A DNA stretch of 22,583 bases from a virus (IMGVR_UViG_3300042465_004244:1-22583), one strand, 5' to 3'; shown: positions 4,783 through 13,866, counted from the stretch's first letter. Notes: generated by a model from the letters alone, not told the origin. Numbers and translations: made by a program.

Positions 4783-5238
4783 ATGTTGAAGTATATTATT
4801 TTAATATTTGCAATCTTGTTTTTTTCTTTCTGCTCATCAAAAAAGGTTTCTGTTTCAGAGAGTATTCTTAAAACAAAAACCGATAGTGTTTCTGATCTTA
4901 GAGAAGAGAAGAAAATTGTTCAAGAATATAAAATAAATATCAAGGAAGATCTACAGGAGATTCAACTTGTACCAATAGATACAACAAAGCCAATGGTTAT
5001 TGGCGGAAAAGAATATTTAAATACCACTATTAGAATTAAAAAAACAAAAAGAGAAATCATTGATACAACAAAAGTTATTGTATCAAGTTTGTTACAAAAA
5101 AAGGTAGAGGTAAAGAAGCAAAATAAACAAGAATCATTTATAAAATCTGTAGATAAAAAGCCTAGTTATTTTAATTTGTGGTGGCTGTTATTAATACCTT
5201 TGGTAGCATTTGGGGTAAAGCGTTACATTCTAAAATGA
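4783..5238 (+). CDS. Putative unimolecular spanin (151 aa)
   Basis: In Gram-negative phages spanins fuse the inner and outer membranes in the last step of lysis. This protein has the two-ended layout of a u-spanin: an N-terminal hydrophobic signal (residues 2-16) ending at C17 in FFSFCSSKK, a lipoprotein-like site, and one C-terminal membrane helix at about 131-145 (NLWWLLLIPLVAFGV) followed by KRYILK. The 100-residue middle is charged and partly coiled-coil or beta-like, as a periplasm-spanning segment should be. The lipobox is imperfect, with Phe at -1 where Ala, Gly or Ser is usual. It follows holin and endolysin directly, where Rz-type genes sit. Alternatively it may be an ordinary two-helix membrane protein. 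Confidence 0.68.
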   Translation: MLKYIILIFAILFFSFCSSKKVSVSESILKTKTDSVSDLREEKKIVQEYKINIKEDLQEIQLVPIDTTKPMVIGGKEYLNTTIRIKKTKREIIDTTKVIVSSLLQKKVEVKKQNKQESFIKSVDKKPSYFNLWWLLLIPLVAFGVKRYILK

Positions 5239-5251
5239 CAGCTATGTTTAC

Positions 5252-5259
5252 TATATTTG
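5252..5259 (+). promoter_or_regulatory. TATATTTG -7-like box directly before the first fibre gene
   Basis: TATATTTG in the context GTTTACTATATTTGTTTAA, shared with 2858-2865. Only seven bases separate the box from the ATG at 5267. If it acts as a -7 element, transcription would begin within a few bases of the start codon, giving a leaderless or nearly leaderless fibre mRNA. No -33 TTG element is visible. Confidence 0.45.
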
Positions 5260-5266
5260 TTTAACC

Positions 5267-8200
5267 ATGGCACAAATAAGTACATACCCCATAATATCCA
5301 CTCCTACGCTCAGTGACCTACTAATAGGTACGGATGTAAGTGATATAAATAATACTAAAAATTTCCGTTTATCAGAGATTGTTAACCTTATTGGTCAAGG
5401 TTATGTTCCATACGTAGGAGCTACAGGTAATGTTGATCTAGGTGTATATAATATAGAGGGTTCTTCCTTTATCGTTAATGAAGGACTATCATCACAATTC
5501 TTAAAAGCGGATGGTAGCCTTGACTCAACAGTATATGTCTCTGAGAATAGAACCATTACGATCAATGGATTAACATACGATCTATCTGAGGATAGATCAT
5601 GGGATCTTCCTACAATCAATAGCTTAACAACTATTGGAACAGGAGGATCATCCACATATATAAACAAGGTTCTAAATATTCCTGTATATCAACCGCAAGG
5701 TAATTATATTACTCAGCTTTCCGGTCAAGCAACAGCGCTAGGCCCCGGAAATGCAAGTGTTGTTCTTGATAATACTGCTGTAATAAGCAAGATCTTATCA
5801 GGATTAAACATTACGGGCGGTAACATCATAGCTTCAGATAGTATTCTTCAGGCTTTTGGTAAGGTTCAGAACCAAATAAATAGTCTTGTTGGCGGTGTTC
5901 AGTACAAGGGTGTATGGAATGCAGCGACAAATACTCCTACTTTACAGAGTTCTGTAGGTAATCAAGGTGAATACTACGTAGTAAATGTTGCAGGAACTAC
6001 AAATCTAAACGGTATTACTGATTGGTTTGTAGGAGATTGGGCAATATATGACGGTACGGCTTGGCAGCAAGTAGATAATACTGATGCAGTAGTTAGTGTT
6101 AATGGATATGTAGGCGCAGTTGTGCTTACCTATAGTGATGTTGACGCTGCTCCTGCTGCAAGAACTCTTACAATCAATGGTATTGGCTATGATCTTAGTG
6201 AAGATCGGTCATGGACAGTAGGTAATGTACGTACTGATAGCTTTTATGCTGATCCTACATGGATCACTTCATTAAATTGGAGCAAGATTATTGATACACC
6301 TACTACTCTTAGTGGGTATGGCATTACTGATGCGGTTAATAAAAGCAGAACACTAACAATCAATGGTACAACTTATGATTTAAGTGACAACCGTACATGG
6401 AGTGTAGGAACAGTTACTAGTATTTCTACTAGTGGCCCTATTACCGGTGGAACAATTACGGGTATTGGCACAATAGGAATCAATAAGTCAGGAGTTTCTC
6501 AAGATGGCTATTTAAGTTCTACAGATTGGAACACATTTTATGCAAAGCAAGACGCATTAGTTCCTGTTGCACCGATTACTCTAGTAGGATCTAATATAGG
6601 CATTACTCAGTCGGGAGTTTCCTCAAATGGATACCTTAGTTCTACGGATTGGAATACATTCAATAATAAACAGGATGCATTAACCAATCCTGTAACAGGT
6701 AGTGGTACAGCTTACTCATTACCTATGTGGAGTGGACCAACATCATTGATTGACAGTCCTCTTTCTTACTCATCAGACACATTTACTTTCCATTATAATA
6801 GCGCAGATGGTGCATCTGTAGTATTCTTGAACAGTGGCATTACAGCTTATGCTTATACCATCACTATGAATAACTATGGTGCTCCTAGGATAACTTCGCA
6901 CAGTTATACAGATGGTGATGTAGCAGAGTTTATAGGATCCACTCAGACTAGAAAAACATTTGCTAATGGGAATACTTTATTTGGTACGAGTGCTATTGAC
7001 TTAGGTCATAAGCTATCTGTAGAAGGTGATCTATATGTTGATACAATTTTAAATGCAACTACAAATACAAATGCATTCATTGTATCAGACTCAGGAATAA
7101 TAAAATACAGAACATCGGCAGAAGTTCTTCAAGATATTAATGGTGCTTCAGCATCAACTGAATTAACTATTAATGGAGTAACATACGATTTAACTGCAGA
7201 CCGATCATGGAGTGTAGGAACAGTCACATCTGTAGATATGACAGTTCCTTTAGGATTTTTAATAAGTGGAAATCCAATTACAGAGGACGGGACATTGGCT
7301 CTTGTATTTGATACAGGATACTCATTGCCTTCAAATGCAACTCAGTTAAATTGGACTGAATCATACAATAATATGATTGTATCCGCATCAGTAACAGGGG
7401 CGGCAACAAAAACTTTAAGTTTGGTTCAGCAAGATGGTGGCACAATAAATGCCTCATGGTCAGATTCAGCTTACGGTTATGTACCTTATACAGGAGCTAC
7501 TCAAAATGTAGCTCTTGGAGAATGGGGATTGACTGCAGGATACTTAGGTTTTGACCTAACACCAACAGCTACACCTACACTTACCGGAACAATGTTTTGG
7601 AGTGATGAGGATCGTACTGTTGATATAATAATGGATACTGCTGTTACGCAGAAGATAGGTCAGGATACATTCTTCCTTGTTAAAAATCAATCCGGAGCAA
7701 TCATTCCTAAAGGTACTGTTGTTATGGCAAGTGGTACTCTTGGAGCAAGTGCAAGGATATTGATAGTTCCTTTCTTAGCTAATGGGACATACCCTTCTAA
7801 CTTCTGTATTGGTGTTACATCAGAAACAATTGCAAATGGGGGTGATGGATTTGTTACCTCATTTGGAAAGATTCGTAAAATAAATACTGCATCTTATCCT
7901 GAAGGAACAGTCCTATATGCATCTCCTACATCAGCAGGAGGATTTACTGCTACTGCACCACAAGCTCCTAACAATATTGTTACAGTAGCTATTGTTGTAT
8001 ATTCAAATACAACAAATGGTGCTATAGTTGTTCGTCCTAATATTGGATCAAACATAAATATGGATGAAGGAGTGAAGATCACTTCTCCTGTAGCTAATCA
8101 AGGACTATTTTATAATGGGGGTTATTGGATTAACAAAACCATAGCTCAAGCTCTTGGATATACTGCGGCAAATCAAGCAACAACATTAACGATCAATGGC

Positions 8201-9763
8201 ATAACCTATGATCTAAGTGCAAACAGGGCGTGGTCTGTAGGTACGGTTACTAGTGTAGGGATGTCTGTTCCAATTGGATTTAATATAGCTAATACTCCTG
8301 TCACTACGGCGGGAACACTTGCTTTAACTTTTGAATCAGGGTATAGCTTACCAACAAATACAGTTCAGGCGCAGTGGAATGTTGCATACGATAATCGTAT
8401 TACTTCATTAACTACAACAGGAACAAGTGGAGCATCTACATTAGTAAGCAATACACTTAACATACCAATATATCAAGCGCAAGGCGATTATATTACTTCA
8501 TTAACGGGAGAAGCTACAGCTAGTGGCCCGGGAGCATCAAGTGTAACACTTAGCAATAATGCTGTTACAGGAAAGTTCTTAACAGGCCTTACTGTAACGG
8601 GAACATCTATCGTTAATACTGATAGTATTCTTTCTGCCTTTGGTAAATTACAAGGTCAGATAAATGCATTAGTTGGTGGGTTACAATATCAGGGGACTTG
8701 GGATGCTTCAACAAATACCCCTGCAATTACATCAGGTATTGGAGTTGATGGATACTTTTATATTGTAAGTGTAGCAGGAACTACCAATATTGATGGTAAC
8801 AATTCATGGGGTATTGGGGATTGGATTGTATTCCATGATACATCATGGCAGAAGGTAGATAATACGGAGTCAGTTGTATCTGTCAATGGATTTACAGGAG
8901 CTGTAAGTTTAACTACTTCAAATATTTCAGAAGGAACAAACTTATATTACACTGATGGTAGATCTCGTTTATCAATAAGCTTAACAACGCTTGGCAATAG
9001 TGGTGCTTCAACTTACGATAATATATCGGGAGTATTGAATGTTCCTCAGTATAGCATATCAGGACTTGGAGGAGTGCCTAGCATTCGATTGATCACAATC
9101 AATGGAACTCCTTATGATTTAAGTGCTGACAGAGTATGGAATGTAGGTACAGTAACTAGCGTTGCGACTTCAGGTCCGCTTACAGGAGGCACGATCACAA
9201 GTAGTGGTACGATCGGTATTTCTCAGTCTACATCTACGATTGACGGATACCTAAGCAGCACTGATTGGATCACGTTTAATAACAAACAGAATGCGCTAAC
9301 TCTAACGACTACGGGGACAAGTGGAGCATCTACCTTAATTGGTGCAACTTTAAATATCCCTACGTATAGTTTAAGTGGGCTTGGCGGGGTTCCAACTTCA
9401 AGGACTATTACAATTAATGGGGTTGGATATGACTTGAGTGCAAATAGAGCTTGGGCTGTAGGTACAATGACAGGATCAGGTATCACAGGCTATCTATCTA
9501 AGTATGATGGAAGCACGTCACAGACTAGCAGTTTATTTTATGATAGTGGTAGTGCTGTCGGATTGGGTACAGCAAGCATCAATGCTTCTGCATTATTCCA
9601 AATGGATAGTACTACAAAAGGATTTTTACCTCCACGTATGACCTCTACTCAGAGAACAGCGATAGCTACTCCTGTAGAGGGATTGATAATTTATCAGACG
9701 AATGGGGTAATTGGGTTGTATATTTACAGTAATTCTACTTGGCGCACGCTAGGTATGGTATAA
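5267..9763 (+). CDS. Giant repeat-built tail fibre / receptor-binding protein (1498 aa)
   Basis: A virion fibre protein, probably trimeric and responsible for host contact. Residues 1-50 (STYPIISTPTLSDLLIGTDV, then KNFRLSEIVNL) resemble the N-terminal particle-attachment segment of Bacteroidota phage fibres. Seven copies of a 20-residue unit, LTINGxxYDLSxxRxWxVG, are spread through the chain; GYLSSTDWxTFxxKQ occurs three times; and a 174-residue block at residues 119-292 is repeated at 1047-1220. That block contains GDWxxxxxTxWQxVDN, a carbohydrate-binding-like surface motif. Residues about 775-928 (FFLVKNQSGAIIPKGTVVMA through VRPNIGSN) are a beta domain common in phage fibres. The end, GFLPPRMTSTQRTAI with GLYIYSNSTWRTLG, is the tip or trimer-closing module seen in many fibres. 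Thirteen bases precede the second fibre gene. Confidence 0.88.
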   Translation: MAQISTYPIISTPTLSDLLIGTDVSDINNTKNFRLSEIVNLIGQGYVPYVGATGNVDLGVYNIEGSSFIVNEGLSSQFLKADGSLDSTVYVSENRTITINGLTYDLSEDRSWDLPTINSLTTIGTGGSSTYINKVLNIPVYQPQGNYITQLSGQATALGPGNASVVLDNTAVISKILSGLNITGGNIIASDSILQAFGKVQNQINSLVGGVQYKGVWNAATNTPTLQSSVGNQGEYYVVNVAGTTNLNGITDWFVGDWAIYDGTAWQQVDNTDAVVSVNGYVGAVVLTYSDVDAAPAARTLTINGIGYDLSEDRSWTVGNVRTDSFYADPTWITSLNWSKIIDTPTTLSGYGITDAVNKSRTLTINGTTYDLSDNRTWSVGTVTSISTSGPITGGTITGIGTIGINKSGVSQDGYLSSTDWNTFYAKQDALVPVAPITLVGSNIGITQSGVSSNGYLSSTDWNTFNNKQDALTNPVTGSGTAYSLPMWSGPTSLIDSPLSYSSDTFTFHYNSADGASVVFLNSGITAYAYTITMNNYGAPRITSHSYTDGDVAEFIGSTQTRKTFANGNTLFGTSAIDLGHKLSVEGDLYVDTILNATTNTNAFIVSDSGIIKYRTSAEVLQDINGASASTELTINGVTYDLTADRSWSVGTVTSVDMTVPLGFLISGNPITEDGTLALVFDTGYSLPSNATQLNWTESYNNMIVSASVTGAATKTLSLVQQDGGTINASWSDSAYGYVPYTGATQNVALGEWGLTAGYLGFDLTPTATPTLTGTMFWSDEDRTVDIIMDTAVTQKIGQDTFFLVKNQSGAIIPKGTVVMASGTLGASARILIVPFLANGTYPSNFCIGVTSETIANGGDGFVTSFGKIRKINTASYPEGTVLYASPTSAGGFTATAPQAPNNIVTVAIVVYSNTTNGAIVVRPNIGSNINMDEGVKITSPVANQGLFYNGGYWINKTIAQALGYTAANQATTLTINGITYDLSANRAWSVGTVTSVGMSVPIGFNIANTPVTTAGTLALTFESGYSLPTNTVQAQWNVAYDNRITSLTTTGTSGASTLVSNTLNIPIYQAQGDYITSLTGEATASGPGASSVTLSNNAVTGKFLTGLTVTGTSIVNTDSILSAFGKLQGQINALVGGLQYQGTWDASTNTPAITSGIGVDGYFYIVSVAGTTNIDGNNSWGIGDWIVFHDTSWQKVDNTESVVSVNGFTGAVSLTTSNISEGTNLYYTDGRSRLSISLTTLGNSGASTYDNISGVLNVPQYSISGLGGVPSIRLITINGTPYDLSADRVWNVGTVTSVATSGPLTGGTITSSGTIGISQSTSTIDGYLSSTDWITFNNKQNALTLTTTGTSGASTLIGATLNIPTYSLSGLGGVPTSRTITINGVGYDLSANRAWAVGTMTGSGITGYLSKYDGSTSQTSSLFYDSGSAVGLGTASINASALFQMDSTTKGFLPPRMTSTQRTAIATPVEGLIIYQTNGVIGLYIYSNSTWRTLGMV
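5621..6142 (+). repeat. Fibre internal duplication, copy 1 (174 codons)
   Basis: Encodes SLTTIGTGGSSTY through VVLTYSDV. It aligns without any gap to 8405-8926; by eye 34 of the first 54 residues are identical. DNA identity is lower because synonymous codons differ, so the duplication is old or the copies were acquired separately. Confidence 0.85.
6245..6400 (+). repeat. 52-codon module shared between the two fibre genes, copy in fibre 1
   Basis: Encodes YADPTWITSLNWSKI, then TPTTLSGYGITDAV, then one LTING unit ending DNRTW. It aligns gap-free with 9861-10016 at the N-terminus of the second fibre. Confidence 0.85.
8405..8926 (+). repeat. Fibre internal duplication, copy 2 (174 codons)
   Basis: Encodes SLTTTGTSGASTL through VSLTTSNI, the same length as copy 1 to the codon. 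Shared landmarks are LNIP-YQ-QG-YIT, DSIL-AFGK-Q-QIN-LVGG, VAGTTN, GDW and VDNT-VVSVNG. The two copies lie 2784 bases apart in the same gene. Confidence 0.85.
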
Positions 9764-9776
9764 GAAAAAATAAGAA

Positions 9777-12700
9777 ATGGCAAATTTATCAACGATAGCA
9801 GGTAACATCTTTGCAGATAGTGGGATTGATCCTATTAATGTAGTATTAAATACAGGATCATATTCTAATCCGGCATGGATTACGGCTTTGTCATGGACTA
9901 AAATTTCAGATAGACCTACTACGCTTGCGGGGTATGGGATTTCTGATGCGGTACCATCTTCAAGAACGCTTACTATTAATGGTACAAGTTATGACTTGAG
10001 TGCTAACAGAAGTTGGACAATAGCGGCAGGAGTATCTTCAATTATTGCAGGAACGGGCATCTCCGTTTCAGGATCAGGTAATATTACCGTTACAAACACC
10101 GGTGTGCTTTCCATTAATGGATCTACAGGTGCTATAACAGGAATAATAACTACTAGCAACTACAACTCTTATTCACCTACATTAATAGGAGGTGGTGCAA
10201 GTGGGACTTGGGGAATAAATATTACAGGAACAGCAGGGTCTATCTCAGGATTTAATAATCCAACTACTTCTCCTACAGGAAATACAATAGTATATCGTGA
10301 TCCTAATGGTTATGTTTTTGGTAATTATATAAACATGACAGATGATGGTAATCCGGGGAGTGGAACTGCAATCACTTCATTCATTACTAAACAAGGAGAT
10401 AATTATTATCGTGCTGTATCTCCTACAAATGCAATGGTGTCAATACGAGGAGTTGCATCAGGATCTTGGGGTATCAGTATTACAGGTAATTCATCAAATA
10501 TTACCGCATATACGATTAACCAAAATCTTAGTACAACGAGTTCGCCATCATTTAGTGAGTTAAATTTAGGATATAGTTTACACGTAAATACAGCAAACAA
10601 TGCTGCAAGTGCAAGTGGTGGTATAACTTTATGGGGGGGAGGTGATACAACAACATCATATCTTGGATTTAAAAATTCAACGAGTAGTGGATGGGGTGTA
10701 CATGGAGCTATTGCTGCAGGTGAATATGCTACATATTTTGTGATGGATACCATTACAAGAGGTTGGATTTTTAGATACGCTAATGTTGGTGGGGGTGATT
10801 TTTCAGGAACAAATGTTGCATCAATTTCTAATACAGGAGTTATAACAGCTTCATCTTTTGTTGGTGCTCTAACAGGTACAGCAACAGGAAATGTTGTTTC
10901 AAGAATATATTCAAATTGGAATGACAATACTGTAATTAATAATGTTGTAGGTTTATTAGCATGGAAAAATTATAATAATAGTCATGTTATTTTTGACGCT
11001 TCAGCAGGCATTTCTCCAAATGGAACAAGTGTAAATCAAACTAACGCTCAAAATGCATGGGTTGGAACATTTCCTACATTAATGGGGTGGAATGGAGCAG
11101 GTACTTATGGTGTTCGTGTAGATAGTGCAAGAGTAGCAGATAACATCACAGCATATACAATTAATCAAAGTGTTGGTACAGGAAATTCACCAACATTTGT
11201 TAATCAAGTCCTTAGCGGTAGATTAAATTTTGGCACAAACGGTGCTACCCCATATCTTGATGCAACCGGAACAAGTTCCGGAATTTCATTTGGTGGATGG
11301 GAATCTTCTTCATTGAGGCAGTACGGGGTTTTTACAGAATTGGAAAATGTTGGCGGCAACTATTCTAAACTAACACTTAATTGGCATACAGGCATTAGAA
11401 TAGGAGCCTCTCCATTATATGGAGGAACTAGATTTTATAATGACGCAGCAGGAAATGGTAGTAGTACTATGATATTTTCTGTTGGCAATGGAGATAGCAA
11501 TGTGCGTGTAGCAAATACTTTATTTATCAGTGGTAACACAGCTTTGCATGCAGGGAATTATAATTCTTATGCTCCTACTCTAACAGGAGGAGGAGCAAGT
11601 GGGACTTGGGGAATTAGCATTACAGGTAGTGCAGGGTCAGCAAGCTCGGCATCTACTGCAGGGACTGTTACTCATAATGCATCAAGAACTGATAGTGCTT
11701 GGTATAATGCAGTATGGGCTGCAGGTACGCCATCTCCAATGTACTCATGTGATGCGGTTCAAATACAATCTAATACAGGTTCAATAAGGGCTAATATTTT
11801 TTATGACAATCAGGACACAGCATATTACTTAAATCCTAATAACACTACTTTTTCTGCTGTATTAAGCGGAACAATAAGATTAGAAGCAGGGGCGTTTGGT
11901 ACAAACTCTCGTTCACCATCATCACAAGGACCTATTTCAAGAACTTTTGCTCCACAAGGAGCAGCCAACTCTTTTCAAGGAGGCAATGTTACAGGTTCTA
12001 TAAAAATTAGATTGCCATTTAGAGCAAATGATTGTATGTGGTCTATGAAAATTAGAATATATGAATATACTAATAATGCTACATCAGAATATACTATAGG
12101 TAACTATTCATATTCTGCAGGTGCATATCATAGAGGAGCTTATTATATGGGGGGGACGGGGTCTATACCTCAAACAGTTAGATTTGGGAATGATGGTACT
12201 TATGATTGTGTTTGGATTGGAGAAACTAGTTATACATGGAGCCATCCTGTTGTGGGGGTTGTTGATTTTATGGGGGGTTATGTAAGATGTGATGTTGCTA
12301 CAGTTGCAAATAATTGGGATGTAACATTTGTAACATCTTTTGGTACTATTGGTGATTCAGTTACCCCATCAATTAGATTTAGTGATGTATATGCTAGTTC
12401 ATTATACTCTGCAGGAAATGCTGTAATTACAACTGCTAATATTGGTTCTCAATCGGTAAGTTTTGCAAACACTGCAAGTAGAGCATATTATTCACTTGAT
12501 GGTTTTATAAATACAGGTACTCACGCAGTTACATATATTCAAAATGAATTACCTGCCGCAAATAATGGAGCAGGAACAGGAAGAGTTGTATTAAGGCAAT
12601 GGTGTTCTGAACCGGGAGTTAGTTGGGATTATGCAGGTTTTGGATATAATGTTGAGAATGACGGTGGGTCCCCCGGTGGATTTGGAAGATTTAACGGAAG

Positions 12701-13136
12701 CTTTGGGCAAGCATATATGAGAATGTCTCCTTCAGGGGATTGGTATTTTTATAATACAAATACATCAGGCACTAGATATTCAACTATGCATTTAACAAGT
12801 GCAGGAAATGCAAGTTTTGGTGGATCTATTACAGCATCAGGTGATGTAACAGCTTATTCAGATATTCGCATAAAGAAAAATATTGAAACCATTGCAGGTG
12901 CTTTAGATAAAGTAATAGCCCTTAGAGGTGTTTACTATAATAGAACTGACAATGGCGATACTACTCAAAAGCTTGGAGTTATTGCTCAGGAAATACAAAA
13001 AATATTACCTCAAGTAGTAAATGAAAATTCAGATGGAATGCTTAGTGTTTCTTATGGGAATATTGTAGGTGTTTTAATTGAAGCCATCAAAGAGCAACAA
13101 ACTCAAATTGAGGAATTAAAAAAATCAATTAACTAA
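9777..13136 (+). CDS. Tail fibre with C-terminal S74 intramolecular chaperone domain (1119 aa)
   Basis: A second large fibre or spike protein. The N-terminal 90 residues include a 52-residue module shared with the first fibre and one LTING unit. The middle is repetitive: GGGASGTWGIxITGxAGS occurs twice (near 10190 and 11585) and ITAYTINQ twice; a FYDNQDTAYYLNPN element near 11795 is common in phage fibres. Residues 1028-1119 form a Peptidase_S74 domain: SDIRIKKNIE, ALDKVIALRGVYYN, KLGVIAQEIQKILPQVV, SVSYGNIVGVLIEAIKEQ. Ser1028 and Lys1033 are spaced like the Ser911/Lys916 dyad of endosialidase, so the domain should assist trimer folding and then cut itself off. G7 tracts lie at 10633-10639 and 12149-12155. 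The stop overlaps the next start by one base. Confidence 0.92.
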   Translation: MANLSTIAGNIFADSGIDPINVVLNTGSYSNPAWITALSWTKISDRPTTLAGYGISDAVPSSRTLTINGTSYDLSANRSWTIAAGVSSIIAGTGISVSGSGNITVTNTGVLSINGSTGAITGIITTSNYNSYSPTLIGGGASGTWGINITGTAGSISGFNNPTTSPTGNTIVYRDPNGYVFGNYINMTDDGNPGSGTAITSFITKQGDNYYRAVSPTNAMVSIRGVASGSWGISITGNSSNITAYTINQNLSTTSSPSFSELNLGYSLHVNTANNAASASGGITLWGGGDTTTSYLGFKNSTSSGWGVHGAIAAGEYATYFVMDTITRGWIFRYANVGGGDFSGTNVASISNTGVITASSFVGALTGTATGNVVSRIYSNWNDNTVINNVVGLLAWKNYNNSHVIFDASAGISPNGTSVNQTNAQNAWVGTFPTLMGWNGAGTYGVRVDSARVADNITAYTINQSVGTGNSPTFVNQVLSGRLNFGTNGATPYLDATGTSSGISFGGWESSSLRQYGVFTELENVGGNYSKLTLNWHTGIRIGASPLYGGTRFYNDAAGNGSSTMIFSVGNGDSNVRVANTLFISGNTALHAGNYNSYAPTLTGGGASGTWGISITGSAGSASSASTAGTVTHNASRTDSAWYNAVWAAGTPSPMYSCDAVQIQSNTGSIRANIFYDNQDTAYYLNPNNTTFSAVLSGTIRLEAGAFGTNSRSPSSQGPISRTFAPQGAANSFQGGNVTGSIKIRLPFRANDCMWSMKIRIYEYTNNATSEYTIGNYSYSAGAYHRGAYYMGGTGSIPQTVRFGNDGTYDCVWIGETSYTWSHPVVGVVDFMGGYVRCDVATVANNWDVTFVTSFGTIGDSVTPSIRFSDVYASSLYSAGNAVITTANIGSQSVSFANTASRAYYSLDGFINTGTHAVTYIQNELPAANNGAGTGRVVLRQWCSEPGVSWDYAGFGYNVENDGGSPGGFGRFNGSFGQAYMRMSPSGDWYFYNTNTSGTRYSTMHLTSAGNASFGGSITASGDVTAYSDIRIKKNIETIAGALDKVIALRGVYYNRTDNGDTTQKLGVIAQEIQKILPQVVNENSDGMLSVSYGNIVGVLIEAIKEQQTQIEELKKSIN
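9861..10016 (+). repeat. 52-codon module shared between the two fibre genes, copy in fibre 2
   Basis: Encodes YSNPAWITALSWTKI, then RPTTLAGYGISDAV, then an LTING unit ending ANRSW. It is the partner of 6245-6400, with many synonymous differences. Confidence 0.85.
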
Positions 13137-13585
13137 TGGCACTACCTCCATCAGGACCGATATCTATTAGTCAAATTAGAACTGAACTAGGGTCTTCAAG
13201 TGGAAGCTTGCGTACCCTTAGTTCATTGGCAGGGTTTTCTACGCCTGATTCTATGAGTGAGTTTTATGGGTATAGTTCAGGTTCTACTATAGAATATGAA
13301 TATTATTCTTATGGTTCACAATACCAATATTCAACTATATATTTCAATAATAATTCTGATTTTAATGAATCTAGTCGTGTCAGAGGAGCAACGGCATTAT
13401 CTCCTGCAGCACAAACAATATCTGCTGAAGCTTATGACCAAAGTGGATTTGGTGCAAGTATAGCTTATTATTTAAATGGAGTATATCAGACTCAATACGA
13501 TTCATCAACTTATATATCTACAGGTAATATAAGCACATCATCAGGAAATGCTTATAGATTTGTAATATATACGGGAGCTTTTTAA
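13136..13585 (+). CDS. Small virion-associated protein with SGPISISQIRTELG module (149 aa)
   Basis: Residues 1-46 (MALPPSGPISISQIRTELGS, LRTLSSLAGFSTPDSMSEFYGY) are a module I recognise from many marine and freshwater phages, usually at the N-terminus of small proteins beside tail-fibre genes. The rest is Tyr/Ser-rich and beta-like (YEYYSYGSQYQYSTIYF, then GASIAYYLNGVYQTQY and YRFVIYTGAF), which could be an adhesin-like or beta-sandwich tip. The one-base TAATG overlap with the S74 fibre suggests co-production. No function is established; accessory fibre or spike protein is the best guess. Confidence 0.8.
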   Translation: MALPPSGPISISQIRTELGSSSGSLRTLSSLAGFSTPDSMSEFYGYSSGSTIEYEYYSYGSQYQYSTIYFNNNSDFNESSRVRGATALSPAAQTISAEAYDQSGFGASIAYYLNGVYQTQYDSSTYISTGNISTSSGNAYRFVIYTGAF

Positions 13586-13595
13586 TAAATAAAAT

Positions 13596-13856
13596 ATGAA
13601 TATATTAGAAACAATAATAGTAGATGGAGTTGAACTCTCATTGAATGACACATGGAATATTGGCAATAATGTTACTATTGTATTAAAAGAAATATTTGAA
13701 ATTGATGGGGATGTTTATATAGCGACCATTACAGAAGGTCATACTATGATGGGAGTTAAGATAAGTAAAGATTCTGACGAGGTAATAACTCCAAACAGGT
13801 ATATTAATCTTGCAGATATTTGGGTAAAAAAGAACAGTAATCTATTCACAAAATAA
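13596..13856 (+). CDS. Small acidic beta-rich protein, unrecognised (86 aa)
   Basis: Eighty-six residues: MNILETIIVDGVELSLNDTW, then VTIVLKEIFEIDGDVYIATI, then MMGVKISKDSDEVITPNRYINL. Predicted beta strands and no signal peptide. It lies ten bases after the previous gene with an A/T-only leader (AATAAATAAAAT type) and ten bases before the next. I do not recognise it; its place between fibre-related genes suggests an accessory structural or assembly role. Confidence 0.7.
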   Translation: MNILETIIVDGVELSLNDTWNIGNNVTIVLKEIFEIDGDVYIATITEGHTMMGVKISKDSDEVITPNRYINLADIWVKKNSNLFTK

Positions 13857-13866
13857 TAAAATAAAA

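Noticed and set aside
10406-10927. 173-codon minus-strand frame inside the second fibre gene
   Set aside because: It is a shadow of a repetitive, low-complexity coding strand, has no leader or promoter and no recognisable protein pattern.
5267-13136. Diversity-generating retroelement acting on the fibre genes
   Set aside because: No reverse transcriptase, template repeat or adenine-biased variable repeat is visible; the repeats are whole protein modules with synonymous changes.
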